The notes under the pieces were generated by a model, which was given only the letters and a program-made list of their open reading frames with translations, was not told the origin of the DNA and made no database searches. 64,000 bases of DNA. It comes from Phytophthora colocasiae. Its lineage: Eukaryota > Oomycota > Peronosporomycetes > Peronosporales > Peronosporaceae. The translations under genes were made by a program, and so were the position numbers. Numbering within the stretch: the first letter of the stretch is position 1; the number at the start of each line of letters is the position of its first letter. Positions 1-10,686 of this stretch are shown in pieces. Location of the stretch: positions 957,001 to 1,021,000 of the forward strand of contig JAGKQI010000079.1 of the NCBI GenBank assembly GCA_018806915.1. Direction: 5' to 3'.

Positions 1-1
1 T

Positions 2-94
2 GCAACTGAAGACGAGAAGAAAGTTCTTTTGCGTGAGATGCATGAACGCCGCGACAGTAATAAAGGCTCGAAACGCCCCAAGACTGAGGCGTGA
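2..94 (+). CDS. Gag C-terminal end, gypsy copy 1 (partial)
   Basis: The window opens inside the gag of the first gypsy copy. Only the last 30 codons are present, a lysine/arginine-rich tail ending in a TGA at 92-94. The same tail follows the zinc knuckle in copies 2 and 3 (ending at 5383 and 10686). The reading frame runs straight on into pol after this single TGA. Confidence 0.8.
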   Translation, partial: ATEDEKKVLLREMHERRDSNKGSKRPKTEA

Positions 95-3000
95 AGGTTG
101 AAGCGCATCAAGGACTGTCTCTTGGAACACGACAAGATTATTGTCCTCGAAGAGAGACTGTCCATGCCCTATTGCGCGGATACTGGGGCCGAAAAGAGCA
201 TCATCAGTGCTCGCAATTTGATGGAGCTTCAGAAGTTGGGTGGTCTTGTGAAAACCACCACGCTGACTAAACCCACTATTTGCAAGACTGTGGGCGGGCA
301 CACGATTCAATCCAAGGAATCTGTGCAATTACAGATCATGATCCATACTGCGGCTGGGCCTGTGAGACCCGTTAAACCGTATGAGGTTCTAGTGATTCAG
401 GAGAATGAAGATGAGTTTATCGTGGGCGAGGATATACTTAACGATTTGGGTATCAGCATCGATAGGCAGCTGGAGCAGTTAGCTGAACAAACCTCAGCGA
501 ATGACGACGATCCTATAACAGTTGAAAACGACTTCTGCAGTGGTTGCACACCTGACCGAGAGGTCCGTCAGGCTGTTGAAGGAATGATTGCTACAGCTCT
601 TGAGAATGGTTTCCCGGTCGAAAAGGAAGACAAACTGCGCACAATTGTCTACATGTACGATATTTGGAGGCTTCGTCTTGGACCAGATCCACCGGCAAAG
701 GTGCCACCACTCGAAATACGATTGAAGAAGGGCTCTACCCCATTTCGATGCAAGCCGAGAGCGTATCCACCTCACATAAGAAAGTTTCTACGGGAGTTTA
801 ATGAGGAGCTAGTACGATTGGGGTGGGTGTATGAAAATTCCTCAAGTCGATGGGCCTGTCCAGCGTTGCCTGTCAAGAAGCCTGGCAAGGACGAGCTACG
901 ACAGACAAGTGACTATCGACCGCTGAATGCCATGACGGAACCCATTGCAGGCGTGATGCCTATCTTACAGGTGATTACAGAGCACGTGAAAGACATGCTG
1001 TTCTTCGGTTTATTCGACTTCATAAAAGGATTTTGGCAGCTTCCGTTGGCAAAGGCAAGTCAGGAATTGCTGAGTTACATGACAGATGCAAAAGTGTACA
1101 CTCCAACTCGCGTCCCTCAAGGATGCAGTGACGCAGCGCTGCACTTTCAACGAACTATGGAGAGTTGTTTTGAGAAGCTGCTATACAAACATCTACTGAT
1201 TTGGATCGACGACTTACTGCTGTACGCGAAAGACGTTGACACATATCTGGAGAAATTGGAGGAACTGTTTACACTGATGAATGACTTCGGCCTCAAGTTG
1301 AGCGCCTCGAAGTCGTCTCTTTTCCAACGCTCGGTGAAATGGTGCGGTAAGATCATAGATGGCGAAGGAGTTCGTCATGACCCAGGACGAGTTACAGTAC
1401 TGCGTTCAATGCCGTTACCCACTACTGCCGGAGACCTACAGCAATTCCTCTGTGCGTGCAATTGGTTACGTGACAGTCTTATAGGCTATGCTGGAAACGT
1501 GAAAGTGCTGCAGAAGCGTCTTGATGTGACTCTGGGATCAGGTAAAAGGACGAAGCGTGCTGCAGCACGACTACCAGTGGAGTTTACTGATAATGAACGC
1601 GATGCATTCGCTAGAGTAAAGGAGTGCTTGGCGAGTGCTGCTATGTTGGCGCACCCCAGCAATGACGGAGTACTGTCGGTGTTCACAGATGCTTCTGACG
1701 AAGCGTGGAGTGTTATCGTGACGGACGTTGAACAATGGAGGAACGACAAAACGGTTGCATCACAGAAGCATCGACTGTTGCATTGCCTTAGTGGGACGTT
1801 CTCAGGTTCACAAGAAAACTGGTCCGTCATTGAGAAAGAGGCATTTGCCATTGTGGCAGCTTGTGATAAGCTACCACACCTTCTTCTCCGGCCAGCAGGT
1901 TTTCGTCTATTCTGTGACCATCGCAATTTGATACACGTTTTCGCCCCCGATGAAACAGTGAAGAAGCACATACGAGGAAAGTTACTTCGCTGGGCTATGA
2001 AACTTGGAGAGTTCCGCTACGAGATTCATCACATCGCCGGCGAAGACAACGTCTGGGCTGACATGGTATCCCGATGGGCACGCCCAACAACGACACTCAG
2101 CGTGCGTCGAGTGACGACTCGCAGACAGCAGCAACAAGAACGGTTACAGCTGCGACCTCTCGACGATGACAATTTTGTTTGGCCCACAATGGACAGCATA
2201 TCGGCTGCCCAGCAGCAGTTTAGCAACCTGTCTGAACGGAGAACTTTGGATAAAGGTGACGACGGGGTGATACGAAAAGACAAGCGCTTGTGGATCCCTT
2301 CAGAGGCTGTAAACCTTCTCCGTCGCTTGTGTATCATTGCACATTGTGGCCCACAAGGTCACCGAGGTCGAGATGCTATGTTGGCGCATCTTGGCCGCAT
2401 CTTTCACATACCTCACCTTCGAGAATGTGTGGACAAGTTCTTGGCGAGCTGCCTTCTGTGCTACCATGTAAAGGGGAAGGTAGTGCCAAGGCCATGGAGC
2501 GAAACATATCGGTGCAACGAGCGAAATCAAGCGTTGCATTGGGACTTTTTGTACCTTGGCGAATCTTTCGGTCAATTGAAATACCTACTGGTGTTGAAGG
2601 ACGATGCAAGTCATTACTCTGAACTCGTCAAATGCGAATCGCCTACAAGCACTGTTGCAGCAGACGCTATCATGGACTGGCACAGTCGCTTTGGAATTCC
2701 CAGAGATTGGATTAGTGACCAAGGAACTCACTTCAAGAACGAAGTGATGGAGGAACTCTGTACTAGACTCAAGTGCAAGCAAATCTTCTCACCTACATAC
2801 AGCCCATGGATCAACGGGTCTGTTGAACGCGTGAATCGAGATATATTGCAAGTGTTACGGGTTTTAATCCTAGACTACAAGATCAACCACCGAGACTGGC
2901 CAAGGTTGATTCCAGTGGTACAGGCCAGCCTCAACCATACTGCCGTGCCGCCATTGGCTGGTAAAACGCCAGGCGAGTTGTTTACTGGTCTAGACCCCCC

Positions 3001-3664
3001 GTCACCACTGCAAGCCGTATACCTCGGGCCTGAAGTCAACCCAAGTGTGCAACCAACGCGCACTTCAGCAGAGATTGAGGAGAGCTTGGCGCGACTACGT
3101 GCAAGTGTGAGAGACATGCACAGGGCAGTTGAAGACGTCCGGCTAAAACAAACGCTACTCAACAAGAAGAAGGAACGTGGCGACAACATCATCAACTTCA
3201 ATGTGGGCGACTATGTACTGCGATCACGTGTCGATGAGAAGAGACAGACAAAACTGCTCGTCACGTGGCTTGGCCCATACGCGGTAACAGCAGCAGAACC
3301 GCGTGACGTGTTCAAGGTCAAGCATCTTGTCACTGGCGAGGAACTTGTTGTACATGCCTCGCGGCTTAAGTTCTTCGCCGACAAGGACCTAACAGTTACT
3401 GAGGAGCTCCTGGAGCACGTGGCTGCCCAGGGCATCATGCTTCGCGTGCGCGAGCTGATGAAACACCGTTGGAACGACCGGAGTCGTTGCTACGAAATCC
3501 TTGTCGGGTGGCATGGATTAGAAGCAATAGAGGACTCGTGGGAACCTCTAGCAGCCCTACACAAAGACGTGAGTACGTTAGTGGAAGGCTATGTTGCGAA
3601 ATGCAAAGACGCTAAGCTTGAGGAGCATCTCAAAGCGCTAGAAGCGATGCCAAAGCGGCAATGA
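95..3664 (+). CDS. Gypsy copy 1 Pol: protease, reverse transcriptase, RNase H, integrase, chromodomain
   Basis: This is the only uninterrupted pol of the array (about 1190 codons). In order: aspartic protease with CADTGAE near residue 27; reverse transcriptase with DYRPLN and FFGLFDFIKGFWQLPL and the catalytic motif WIDDLLLY; RNase H with FTDAS and a later CDHRNL; integrase with an H/C zinc region (HCGPQGHRG to CLLC), catalytic residues in HWDFLYLG, SDQGTHF and NGSVERVN; and a C-terminal chromodomain (YEILVGWHGLEAIEDSWEPL). The gene order and chromodomain place it with chromovirus-type Ty3/gypsy elements. It has no ATG near its start and lies in the same frame as gag behind a TGA, so it is probably made by stop readthrough. 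Copy 1 differs from the others by a 9-nt insert just after the start (LLE) and three fewer G near 2473. Confidence 0.92.
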   Translation, partial: RLKRIKDCLLEHDKIIVLEERLSMPYCADTGAEKSIISARNLMELQKLGGLVKTTTLTKPTICKTVGGHTIQSKESVQLQIMIHTAAGPVRPVKPYEVLVIQENEDEFIVGEDILNDLGISIDRQLEQLAEQTSANDDDPITVENDFCSGCTPDREVRQAVEGMIATALENGFPVEKEDKLRTIVYMYDIWRLRLGPDPPAKVPPLEIRLKKGSTPFRCKPRAYPPHIRKFLREFNEELVRLGWVYENSSSRWACPALPVKKPGKDELRQTSDYRPLNAMTEPIAGVMPILQVITEHVKDMLFFGLFDFIKGFWQLPLAKASQELLSYMTDAKVYTPTRVPQGCSDAALHFQRTMESCFEKLLYKHLLIWIDDLLLYAKDVDTYLEKLEELFTLMNDFGLKLSASKSSLFQRSVKWCGKIIDGEGVRHDPGRVTVLRSMPLPTTAGDLQQFLCACNWLRDSLIGYAGNVKVLQKRLDVTLGSGKRTKRAAARLPVEFTDNERDAFARVKECLASAAMLAHPSNDGVLSVFTDASDEAWSVIVTDVEQWRNDKTVASQKHRLLHCLSGTFSGSQENWSVIEKEAFAIVAACDKLPHLLLRPAGFRLFCDHRNLIHVFAPDETVKKHIRGKLLRWAMKLGEFRYEIHHIAGEDNVWADMVSRWARPTTTLSVRRVTTRRQQQQERLQLRPLDDDNFVWPTMDSISAAQQQFSNLSERRTLDKGDDGVIRKDKRLWIPSEAVNLLRRLCIIAHCGPQGHRGRDAMLAHLGRIFHIPHLRECVDKFLASCLLCYHVKGKVVPRPWSETYRCNERNQALHWDFLYLGESFGQLKYLLVLKDDASHYSELVKCESPTSTVAADAIMDWHSRFGIPRDWISDQGTHFKNEVMEELCTRLKCKQIFSPTYSPWINGSVERVNRDILQVLRVLILDYKINHRDWPRLIPVVQASLNHTAVPPLAGKTPGELFTGLDPPSPLQAVYLGPEVNPSVQPTRTSAEIEESLARLRASVRDMHRAVEDVRLKQTLLNKKKERGDNIINFNVGDYVLRSRVDEKRQTKLLVTWLGPYAVTAAEPRDVFKVKHLVTGEELVVHASRLKFFADKDLTVTEELLEHVAAQGIMLRVRELMKHRWNDRSRCYEILVGWHGLEAIEDSWEPLAALHKDVSTLVEGYVAKCKDAKLEEHLKALEAMPKRQ

Positions 3665-4345
3665 CCATGTATACATGTATATCCTTGGTATAACGACTGT
3701 ATAGTCACTAAATAAAGGTTGTTCCTTGATTTTGTGATTATAATGGTCAATATCTTGGGTGATGTGCAGGTCAAGTTAACTTCAACGGCAACGTGTTGAA
3801 GTTGAACCAATTATGTACCCGTGAGTGGTGCTGACGTGATGGTGACTCATGATACGTTGGCCATAACGTCATACAGTGATGATTCACCGTAATCAAATTG
3901 GTACAAGCAAATATTTGACCGTCTTGGCAGATTGGGCTTGTGGTGTGAAAGCCCAACCATGCCCACGCAATGCAGTCGGGTACGACAACAATGTTGACCG
4001 GCATCATGTGGTTGCAGTCAGCCACATTGATGTGGCTCAGAGGACAATGGCGTTGAAGTTGAGCACCTACTGTTAAGTCATTGTGGTTTAACGCTCTACC
4101 GGCTGTTCTCCTGAGTTGTTCGTCTACCCAAGCTGGCACAGTTGAAGTTTTATCGTATAGAATACCATCACTAGGACGCTGGTGATGGTAGTGTAGCGTA
4201 GCAAGTCGGGATACATGTTTTAGTTTTCTCAGTTTCATTTTTGACAGCTCGTCGACAGCTCAATACACTCGGCGATAATACTTTACAGGAAGTGCCAGCT
4301 TCCTTCGAGTGTCTTTGGGTTTTCTTTCGAGCGCTACCTACTACA
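3665..4345 (+). repeat. LTR-containing spacer 1 of the gypsy array
   Basis: This 681-bp stretch lies between the pol stop and the inferred LTR end. It is shared by all three copies but here lacks a 21-bp segment present in the other two (around 3931) and has a few substitutions. The left edge of the LTR cannot be fixed because no solo terminus is visible on that side; a candidate TG start lies within about 10 bp of the pol stop. It contains an inverted pair, AACTTCAAC and GTTGAAGTT, near 3779-3805. The inferred end is ctactaca, giving a CA terminus. Confidence 0.65.
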
Positions 4346-4450
4346 AAGAATTCTTTAGCAGTTAAGGCCAAAGATGACAAGAACAACACGCAACACCCCG
4401 ACTCTTCCGACACCAGCAACGGCAGGTTCTCTGGAAGTTCGACTGTACCG

Positions 4451-5383
4451 ATGGCTTTGTTCATGCCACTCGCTGCTCCGCAGTTGAAGAGCACTTCGCA
4501 TGCCGCCTTAGTGCGGTGGCGGAAACTTCGACGCGAGTACGAGGACGAGGTGGCGATGAGATGCAATAACGACACGGATAAAATGGCGGAGGTGCTTGTC
4601 AGTGTGAAGAAGTCGTTCGACAAGCGACTTCTTGGAGTTTGGTGTGACTTCGACTGGAATGTCAACGTTGATACCGTCAGTGATGATTTCATCCTGACAA
4701 AAATTGACGAAATCATTTCGTCAGTCAAGAACAATTCTGTTCCAGACGTCGCGACTGTGTTCAAGGAAAATGTAACTATCGACATGACCGAGAGCGACGT
4801 AAAAGAGCGAATAATGCAATTTTTTGCTCGAAGCAGAGAATTCATAGAGGAACAAGGTTGGCAAGAGTTTTTCACCGGAAACGAAGGCTCCCGTCTGAAG
4901 TGCAAGTTATTGATGGAGTCACTCCAACCGCGCAGCTTGCGTGACGAGGTGACAACCACAGTCAAGTATCAGGCTAGAGTGGCCAAGGATTGTGAGAAGG
5001 AGCTGTTCAAGCTCATACTGGCGAAAGCATTTGAACAGGACCGTGACTTTCAGCGTCGTAAACGCTCACGGACGAAAGACCAGAGCGACCGCAAGAGGAA
5101 AGACAACACGAACGACAGTGAATCGCCCCAACCTCGGCTTAAACACCGGAAAGTGGAAAAGTTTAACGGCAAACAGCCCGCTAAGGCTGCTTCCTGGAAG
5201 CAGAATAATGGGAAGGCAGTAGACTCTAAGCCGCCAACCGGTGGGTGCCTCAAATGTAAAGGGGACCACTCGCTCACTCGGTGTCCAAGTGCAACTGAAG
5301 ACGAGAAGAAAGTTCTTTTGCGTGAGATGCATGAACGCCGCGACAGTAATAAAGGCTCGAAACGCCCCAAGACTGAGGCGTGA
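4451..5383 (+). CDS. Gypsy copy 2 Gag
   Basis: The frame is open from 4202, but the first in-frame ATG is at 4451 (ccgATGG, a good context), giving 310 residues. The N-terminal two thirds is a helical capsid-like region. The C-terminal part is very basic and carries one zinc knuckle, CLKCKGDHSLTRC, with spacing CX2CX3HX4C. It ends in TGA at 5381-5383. The following pol is in the same frame, with no frameshift between them. The intact frame makes this the best gag in the array. Confidence 0.85.
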   Translation: MALFMPLAAPQLKSTSHAALVRWRKLRREYEDEVAMRCNNDTDKMAEVLVSVKKSFDKRLLGVWCDFDWNVNVDTVSDDFILTKIDEIISSVKNNSVPDVATVFKENVTIDMTESDVKERIMQFFARSREFIEEQGWQEFFTGNEGSRLKCKLLMESLQPRSLRDEVTTTVKYQARVAKDCEKELFKLILAKAFEQDRDFQRRKRSRTKDQSDRKRKDNTNDSESPQPRLKHRKVEKFNGKQPAKAASWKQNNGKAVDSKPPTGGCLKCKGDHSLTRCPSATEDEKKVLLREMHERRDSNKGSKRPKTEA

Positions 5384-8300
5384 AGGTTGAAGCGCATCAA
5401 GGACTGTCACGACAAGATTATTGTCCTCGAAGAGAGACTGTCCATGCCCTATTGCGCGGATACTGGGGCCGAAAAGAGCATCATCAGTGCTCGCAATTTG
5501 ATGGAGCTTCAGAAGTTGGGTGGTCTTGTGAAAACCACCACGCTGACTAAACCCACTATTTGCAAGACTGTGGGCGGGCACACGATTCAATCCAAGGAAT
5601 CTGTGCAATTACAGATCATGATCCATACTGCGGCTGGGCCTGTGAGACCCGTTAAACCGTATGAGGTTCTAGTGATTCAGGAGAATGAAGATGAGTTTAT
5701 CGTGGGCGAGGATATACTTAACGATTTGGGTATCAGCATCGATAGGCAGCTGGAGCAGTTAGCTGAACAAACCTCAGCGAATGACGACGATCCTATAACA
5801 GTTGAAAACGACTTCTGCAGTGGTTGCACACCTGACCGAGAGGTCCGTCAGGCTGTTGAAGGAATGATTGCTACAGCTCTTGAGAATGGTTTCCCGGTCG
5901 AAAAGGAAGACAAACTGCGCACAATTGTCTACATGTACGATATTTGGAGGCTTCGTCTTGGACCAGATCCACCGGCAAAGGTGCCACCACTCGAAATACG
6001 ATTGAAGAAGGGCTCTACCCCATTTCGATGCAAGCCGAGAGCGTATCCACCTCACATAAGAAAGTTTCTACGGGAGTTTAATGAGGAGCTAGTACGATTG
6101 GGGTGGGTGTATGAAAATTCCTCAAGTCGATGGGCCTGTCCAGCGTTGCCTGTCAAGAAGCCTGGCAAGGACGAGCTACGACAGACAAGTGACTATCGAC
6201 CGCTGAATGCCATGACGGAACCCATTGCAGGCGTGATGCCTATCTTACAGGTGATTACAGAGCACGTGAAAGACATGCTGTTCTTCGGTTTATTCGACTT
6301 CATAAAAGGATTTTGGCAGCTTCCGTTGGCAAAGGCAAGTCAGGAATTGCTGAGTTACATGACAGATGCAAAGTGTACACTCCAACTCGCGTCCCTCAAG
6401 GATGCAGTGACGCAGCGCTGCACTTTCAACGAACTATGGAGAGTTGTTTTGAGAAGCTGCTATACAAACATCTACTGATTTGGATCGACGACTTACTGCT
6501 GTACGCGAAAGACGTTGACACATATCTGGAGAAATTGGAGGAACTGTTTACACTGATGAATGACTTCGGCCTCAAGTTGAGCGCCTCGAAGTCGTCTCTT
6601 TTCCAACGCTCGGTGAAATGGTGCGGTAAGATCATAGATGGCGAAGGAGTTCGTCATGACCCAGGACGAGTTACAGTACTGCGTTCAATGCCGTTACCCA
6701 CTACTGCCGGAGACCTACAGCAATTCCTCTGTGCGTGCAATTGGTTACGTGACAGTCTTATAGGCTATGCTGGAAACGTGAAAGTGCTGCAGAAGCGTCT
6801 TGATGTGACTCTGGGATCAGGTAAAAGGACGAAGCGTGCTGCAGCACGACTACCAGTGGAGTTTACTGATAATGAACGCGATGCATTCGCTAGAGTAAAG
6901 GAGTGCTTGGCGAGTGCTGCTATGTTGGCGCACCCCAGCAATGACGGAGTACTGTCGGTGTTCACAGATGCTTCTGACGAAGCGTGGAGTGTTATCGTGA
7001 CGGACGTTGAACAATGGAGGAACGACAAAACGGTTGCATCACAGAAGCATCGACTGTTGCATTGCCTTAGTGGGACGTTCTCAGGTTCACAAGAAAACTG
7101 GTCCGTCATTGAGAAAGAGGCATTTGCCATTGTGGCAGCTTGTGATAAGCTACCACACCTTCTTCTCCGGCCAGCAGGTTTTCGTCTATTCTGTGACCAT
7201 CGCAATTTGATACACGTTTTCGCCCCCGATGAAACAGTGAAGAAGCACATACGAGGAAAGTTACTTCGCTGGGCTATGAAACTTGGAGAGTTCCGCTACG
7301 AGATTCATCACATCGCCGGCGAAGACAACGTCTGGGCTGACATGGTATCCCGATGGGCACGCCCAACAACGACACTCAGCGTGCGTCGAGTGACGACTCG
7401 CAGACAGCAGCAACAAGAACGGTTACAGCTGCGACCTCTCGACGATGACAATTTTGTTTGGCCCACAATGGACAGCATATCGGCTGCCCAGCAGCAGTTT
7501 AGCAACCTGTCTGAACGGAGAACTTTGGATAAAGGTGACGACGGGGTGATACGAAAAGACAAGCGCTTGTGGATCCCTTCAGAGGCTGTAAACCTTCTCC
7601 GTCGCTTGTGTATCATTGCACATTGTGGCCCACAAGGTCACCGAGGTCGAGATGCTATGTTGGCGCATCTTGGCCGCATCTTTCACATACCTCACCTTCG
7701 AGAATGTGTGGACAAGTTCTTGGCGAGCTGCCTTCTGTGCTACCATGTAAAGGGGGGGAAGGTAGTGCCAAGGCCATGGAGCGAAACATATCGGTGCAAC
7801 GAGCGAAATCAAGCGTTGCATTGGGACTTTTTGTACCTTGGCGAATCTTTCGGTCAATTGAAATACCTACTGGTGTTGAAGGACGATGCAAGTCATTACT
7901 CTGAACTCGTCAAATGCGAATCGCCTACAAGCACTGTTGCAGCAGACGCTATCATGGACTGGCACAGTCGCTTTGGAATTCCCAGAGATTGGATTAGTGA
8001 CCAAGGAACTCACTTCAAGAACGAAGTGATGGAGGAACTCTGTACTAGACTCAAGTGCAAGCAAATCTTCTCACCTACATACAGCCCATGGATCAACGGG
8101 TCTGTTGAACGCGTGAATCGAGATATATTGCAAGTGTTACGGGTTTTAATCCTAGACTACAAGATCAACCACCGAGACTGGCCAAGGTTGATTCCAGTGG
8201 TACAGGCCAGCCTCAACCATACTGCCGTGCCGTCATTGGCTGGTAAAACGCCAGGCGAGTTGTTTACTGGTCTAGACCCCCCGTCACCACTGCAAGCCGT

Positions 8301-8946
8301 ATACCTCGGGCCTGAAGTCAACCCAAGTGTGCAACCAACGCGCACTTCAGCAGAGATTGAGGAGAGCTTGGCGCGACTACGTGCAAGTGTGAGAGACATG
8401 CACAGGGCAGTTGAAGACGTCCGGCTAAAACAAACGCTACTCAACAAGAAGAAGGAACGTGGCGACAACATCATCAACTTCAATGTGGGCGACTATGTAC
8501 TGCGATCACGTGTCGATGAGAAGAGACAGACAAAACTGCTCGTCACGTGGCTTGGCCCATACGCGGTAACAGCAGCAGAACCGCGTGACGTGTTCAAGGT
8601 CAAGCATCTTGTCACTGGCGAGGAACTTGTTGTACATGCCTCGCGGCTTAAGTTCTTCGCCGACAAGGACCTAACAGTTACTGAGGAGCTCCTGGAGCAC
8701 GTGGCTGCCCAGGGCATCATGCTTCGCGTGCGCGAGCTGATGAAACACCGTTGGAACGACCGGAGTCGTTGCTACGAAATCCTTGTCGGGTGGCATGGAT
8801 TAGAAGCAATAGAGGACTCGTGGGAACCTCTAGCAGCCCTACACAAAGACGTGAGTACGTTAGTGGAAGGCTATGTTGCGAAATGCAAAGACGCTAAGCT
8901 TGAGGAGCATCTCAAAGCGCTAGAAGCGATGCCAAAGCGGCAATGA
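5384..8946 (+). pseudogene. Gypsy copy 2 Pol, one frameshift
   Basis: The product and domain order are as in copy 1. One A is missing from a run of four at about 6370-6373 (inside the reverse transcriptase, before the WIDD motif), which splits the frame into 5387-6478 and the continuation that ends at 8946. The rest of the frame, including integrase and chromodomain, is open. A run of G at about 7752 is three bases longer than in copy 1 and adds one glycine. It is either recently inactivated or the base is a sequencing error in a homopolymer. Confidence 0.88.
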
Positions 8947-9648
8947 CCATGTATACATGTATATCCTTGGTATAACGACTGTATAGTCACTAAATAAAGG
9001 TTGTTCCTTGATTTTGTGATTATAATGGTCAATATCTTGGGTGATGTGCAGGTCAAGTTAACTTCAACGGCAACGTGTTGAAGTTGAACCAATTATGTAC
9101 CCGTGAGTGGTGCTGACGTGATGGTGACTCATGATACGTTGGCCATAACGTCATACAGTGATGATTCACCGTAATCAAATTTGTACAAGCAAATATTTGA
9201 CCGTGTTGGCAGATTGGGCTTGAAGGGGGACTGTAGTGGGTCGTGGTGTGAAAGCCCAACCATGCCCACGCAATGCAGTCGGGTACGACAACAATGTTGA
9301 CCGGCATCATGTGGTTGCAGTCAGCCACATTGATGTGGCTCAGAGGACAATGGCGTTGAAGTTGAGCACCTACTGTTAAGTCATTGTGGTTTAACGCTCT
9401 ACCGGCTGTTCTCCTGAGTTGTTCGTCTACCCAAGCTGGCACAGTTGAAGTTTTATCGTATAGAATACCATCACTAGGACGCTGGTGATGGTAGTGTAGC
9501 GTAGCAAGTCGGGATACATGTTTTAGTTTTCTCAGTTTCATTTTTGACAGCTCGTCGACAGCTCAATACACTCGGCGATAATACTTTACAGGAAGTGCCA
9601 GCTTCCTTCGAGTGTCTTTGGGTTTTCTTTCGAGCGCTACCTACTACA
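8947..9648 (+). repeat. LTR-containing spacer 2 of the gypsy array
   Basis: This 702-bp spacer is equivalent to that at 3665-4345 but carries the additional 21 bp (aagggggactgtagtgggtc and one more base) near 9222. By eye it is identical to the last LTR at 14254-14955, which ties copies 2 and 3 together more closely than either is tied to spacer 1. Confidence 0.65.
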
Positions 9649-9753
9649 AAGAATTCTTTAGCAGTTAAGGCCAAAGATGACAAGAACAACACGCAACACC
9701 CCGACTCTTCCGACACCAGCAACGGCAGGTTCTCTGGAAGTTCGACTGTACCG

Positions 9754-10686
9754 ATGGCTTTGTTCATGCCACTCGCTGCTCCGCAGTTGAAGAGCACTTC
9801 GCATGCCGCCTTAGTGCGGTGGCGGAAACTTCGACGCGAGTACGAGGACGAGGTGGCGATGAGATGCAATAACGACACGGATAAAATGGCGGAGGTGCTT
9901 GTCAGTGTGAAGAAGTCGTTCGACAAGCGACTTCTTGGAGTTTGGTGTGACTTCGACTGGAATGTCAACGTTGATACCGTCAGTGATGATTTCATCCTGA
10001 CAAAAATTGACGAAATCATTTCGTCAGTCAAGAACAATTCTGTTCCAGACGTCGCGACTGTGTTCAAGGAAAATGTAACTATCGACATGACCGAGAGCGA
10101 CGTAAAGAGCGAATAATGCAATTTTTTGCTCGAAGCAGAGAATTCATAGAGGAACAAGGTTGGCAAGAGTTTTTCACCGGAAACGAAGGCTCCCGTCTGA
10201 AGTGCAAGTTATTGATGGAGTCACTCCAACCGCGCAGCTTGCGTGACGAGGTGACAACCACAGTCAAGTATCAGGCTAGAGTGGCCAAGGATTGTGAGAA
10301 GGAGCTGTTCAAGCTCATACTGGCGAAAGCATTTGAACAGGACCGTGACTTTCCAGCGTCGTAAACGCTCACGGACGAAAGACCAGAGCGACCGCAAGAG
10401 GAAAGACAACACGAACGACAGTGAATCGCCCCAACCTCGGCTTAAACACCGGAAAGTGGAAAAGTTTAACGGCAAACAGCCCGCTAAGGCTGCTTCCTGG
10501 AAGCAGAATAATGGGAAGGCAGTAGACTCTAAGCCGCCAACCGGTGGGTGCCTCAAATGTAAAGGGGACCACTCGCTCACTCGGTGTCCAAGTGCAACTG
10601 AAGACGAGAAGAAAGTTCTTTTGCGTGAGATGCATGAACGCCGCGACAGTAATAAAGGCTCGAAACGCCCCAAGACTGAGGCGTGA
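9754..10686 (+). pseudogene. Gypsy copy 3 Gag, two compensating indels
   Basis: The start ATG is equivalent to 4451. An A is missing from a run at about 10104 and a C is added at about 10354, so the middle is out of frame but the zinc-knuckle end and the TGA before pol are back in the original frame. As written it would not make a full Gag. Confidence 0.85.

Noticed and set aside
98..100. TTG as a true start codon for pol
   Set aside because: It is merely the first permitted codon after the gag TGA; eukaryotic starts need ATG in most cases and the frame is continuous with gag.
4241..4450. N-terminal extension of gag upstream of 4451
   Set aside because: The frame is open but has no ATG, and part of it lies inside the inferred LTR (ending 4345).
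4171..4965. 264-codon ORF on the minus strand opposite gag
   Set aside because: It is a shadow of gag, repeated in the other copies with breaks, serine-rich and without motifs.
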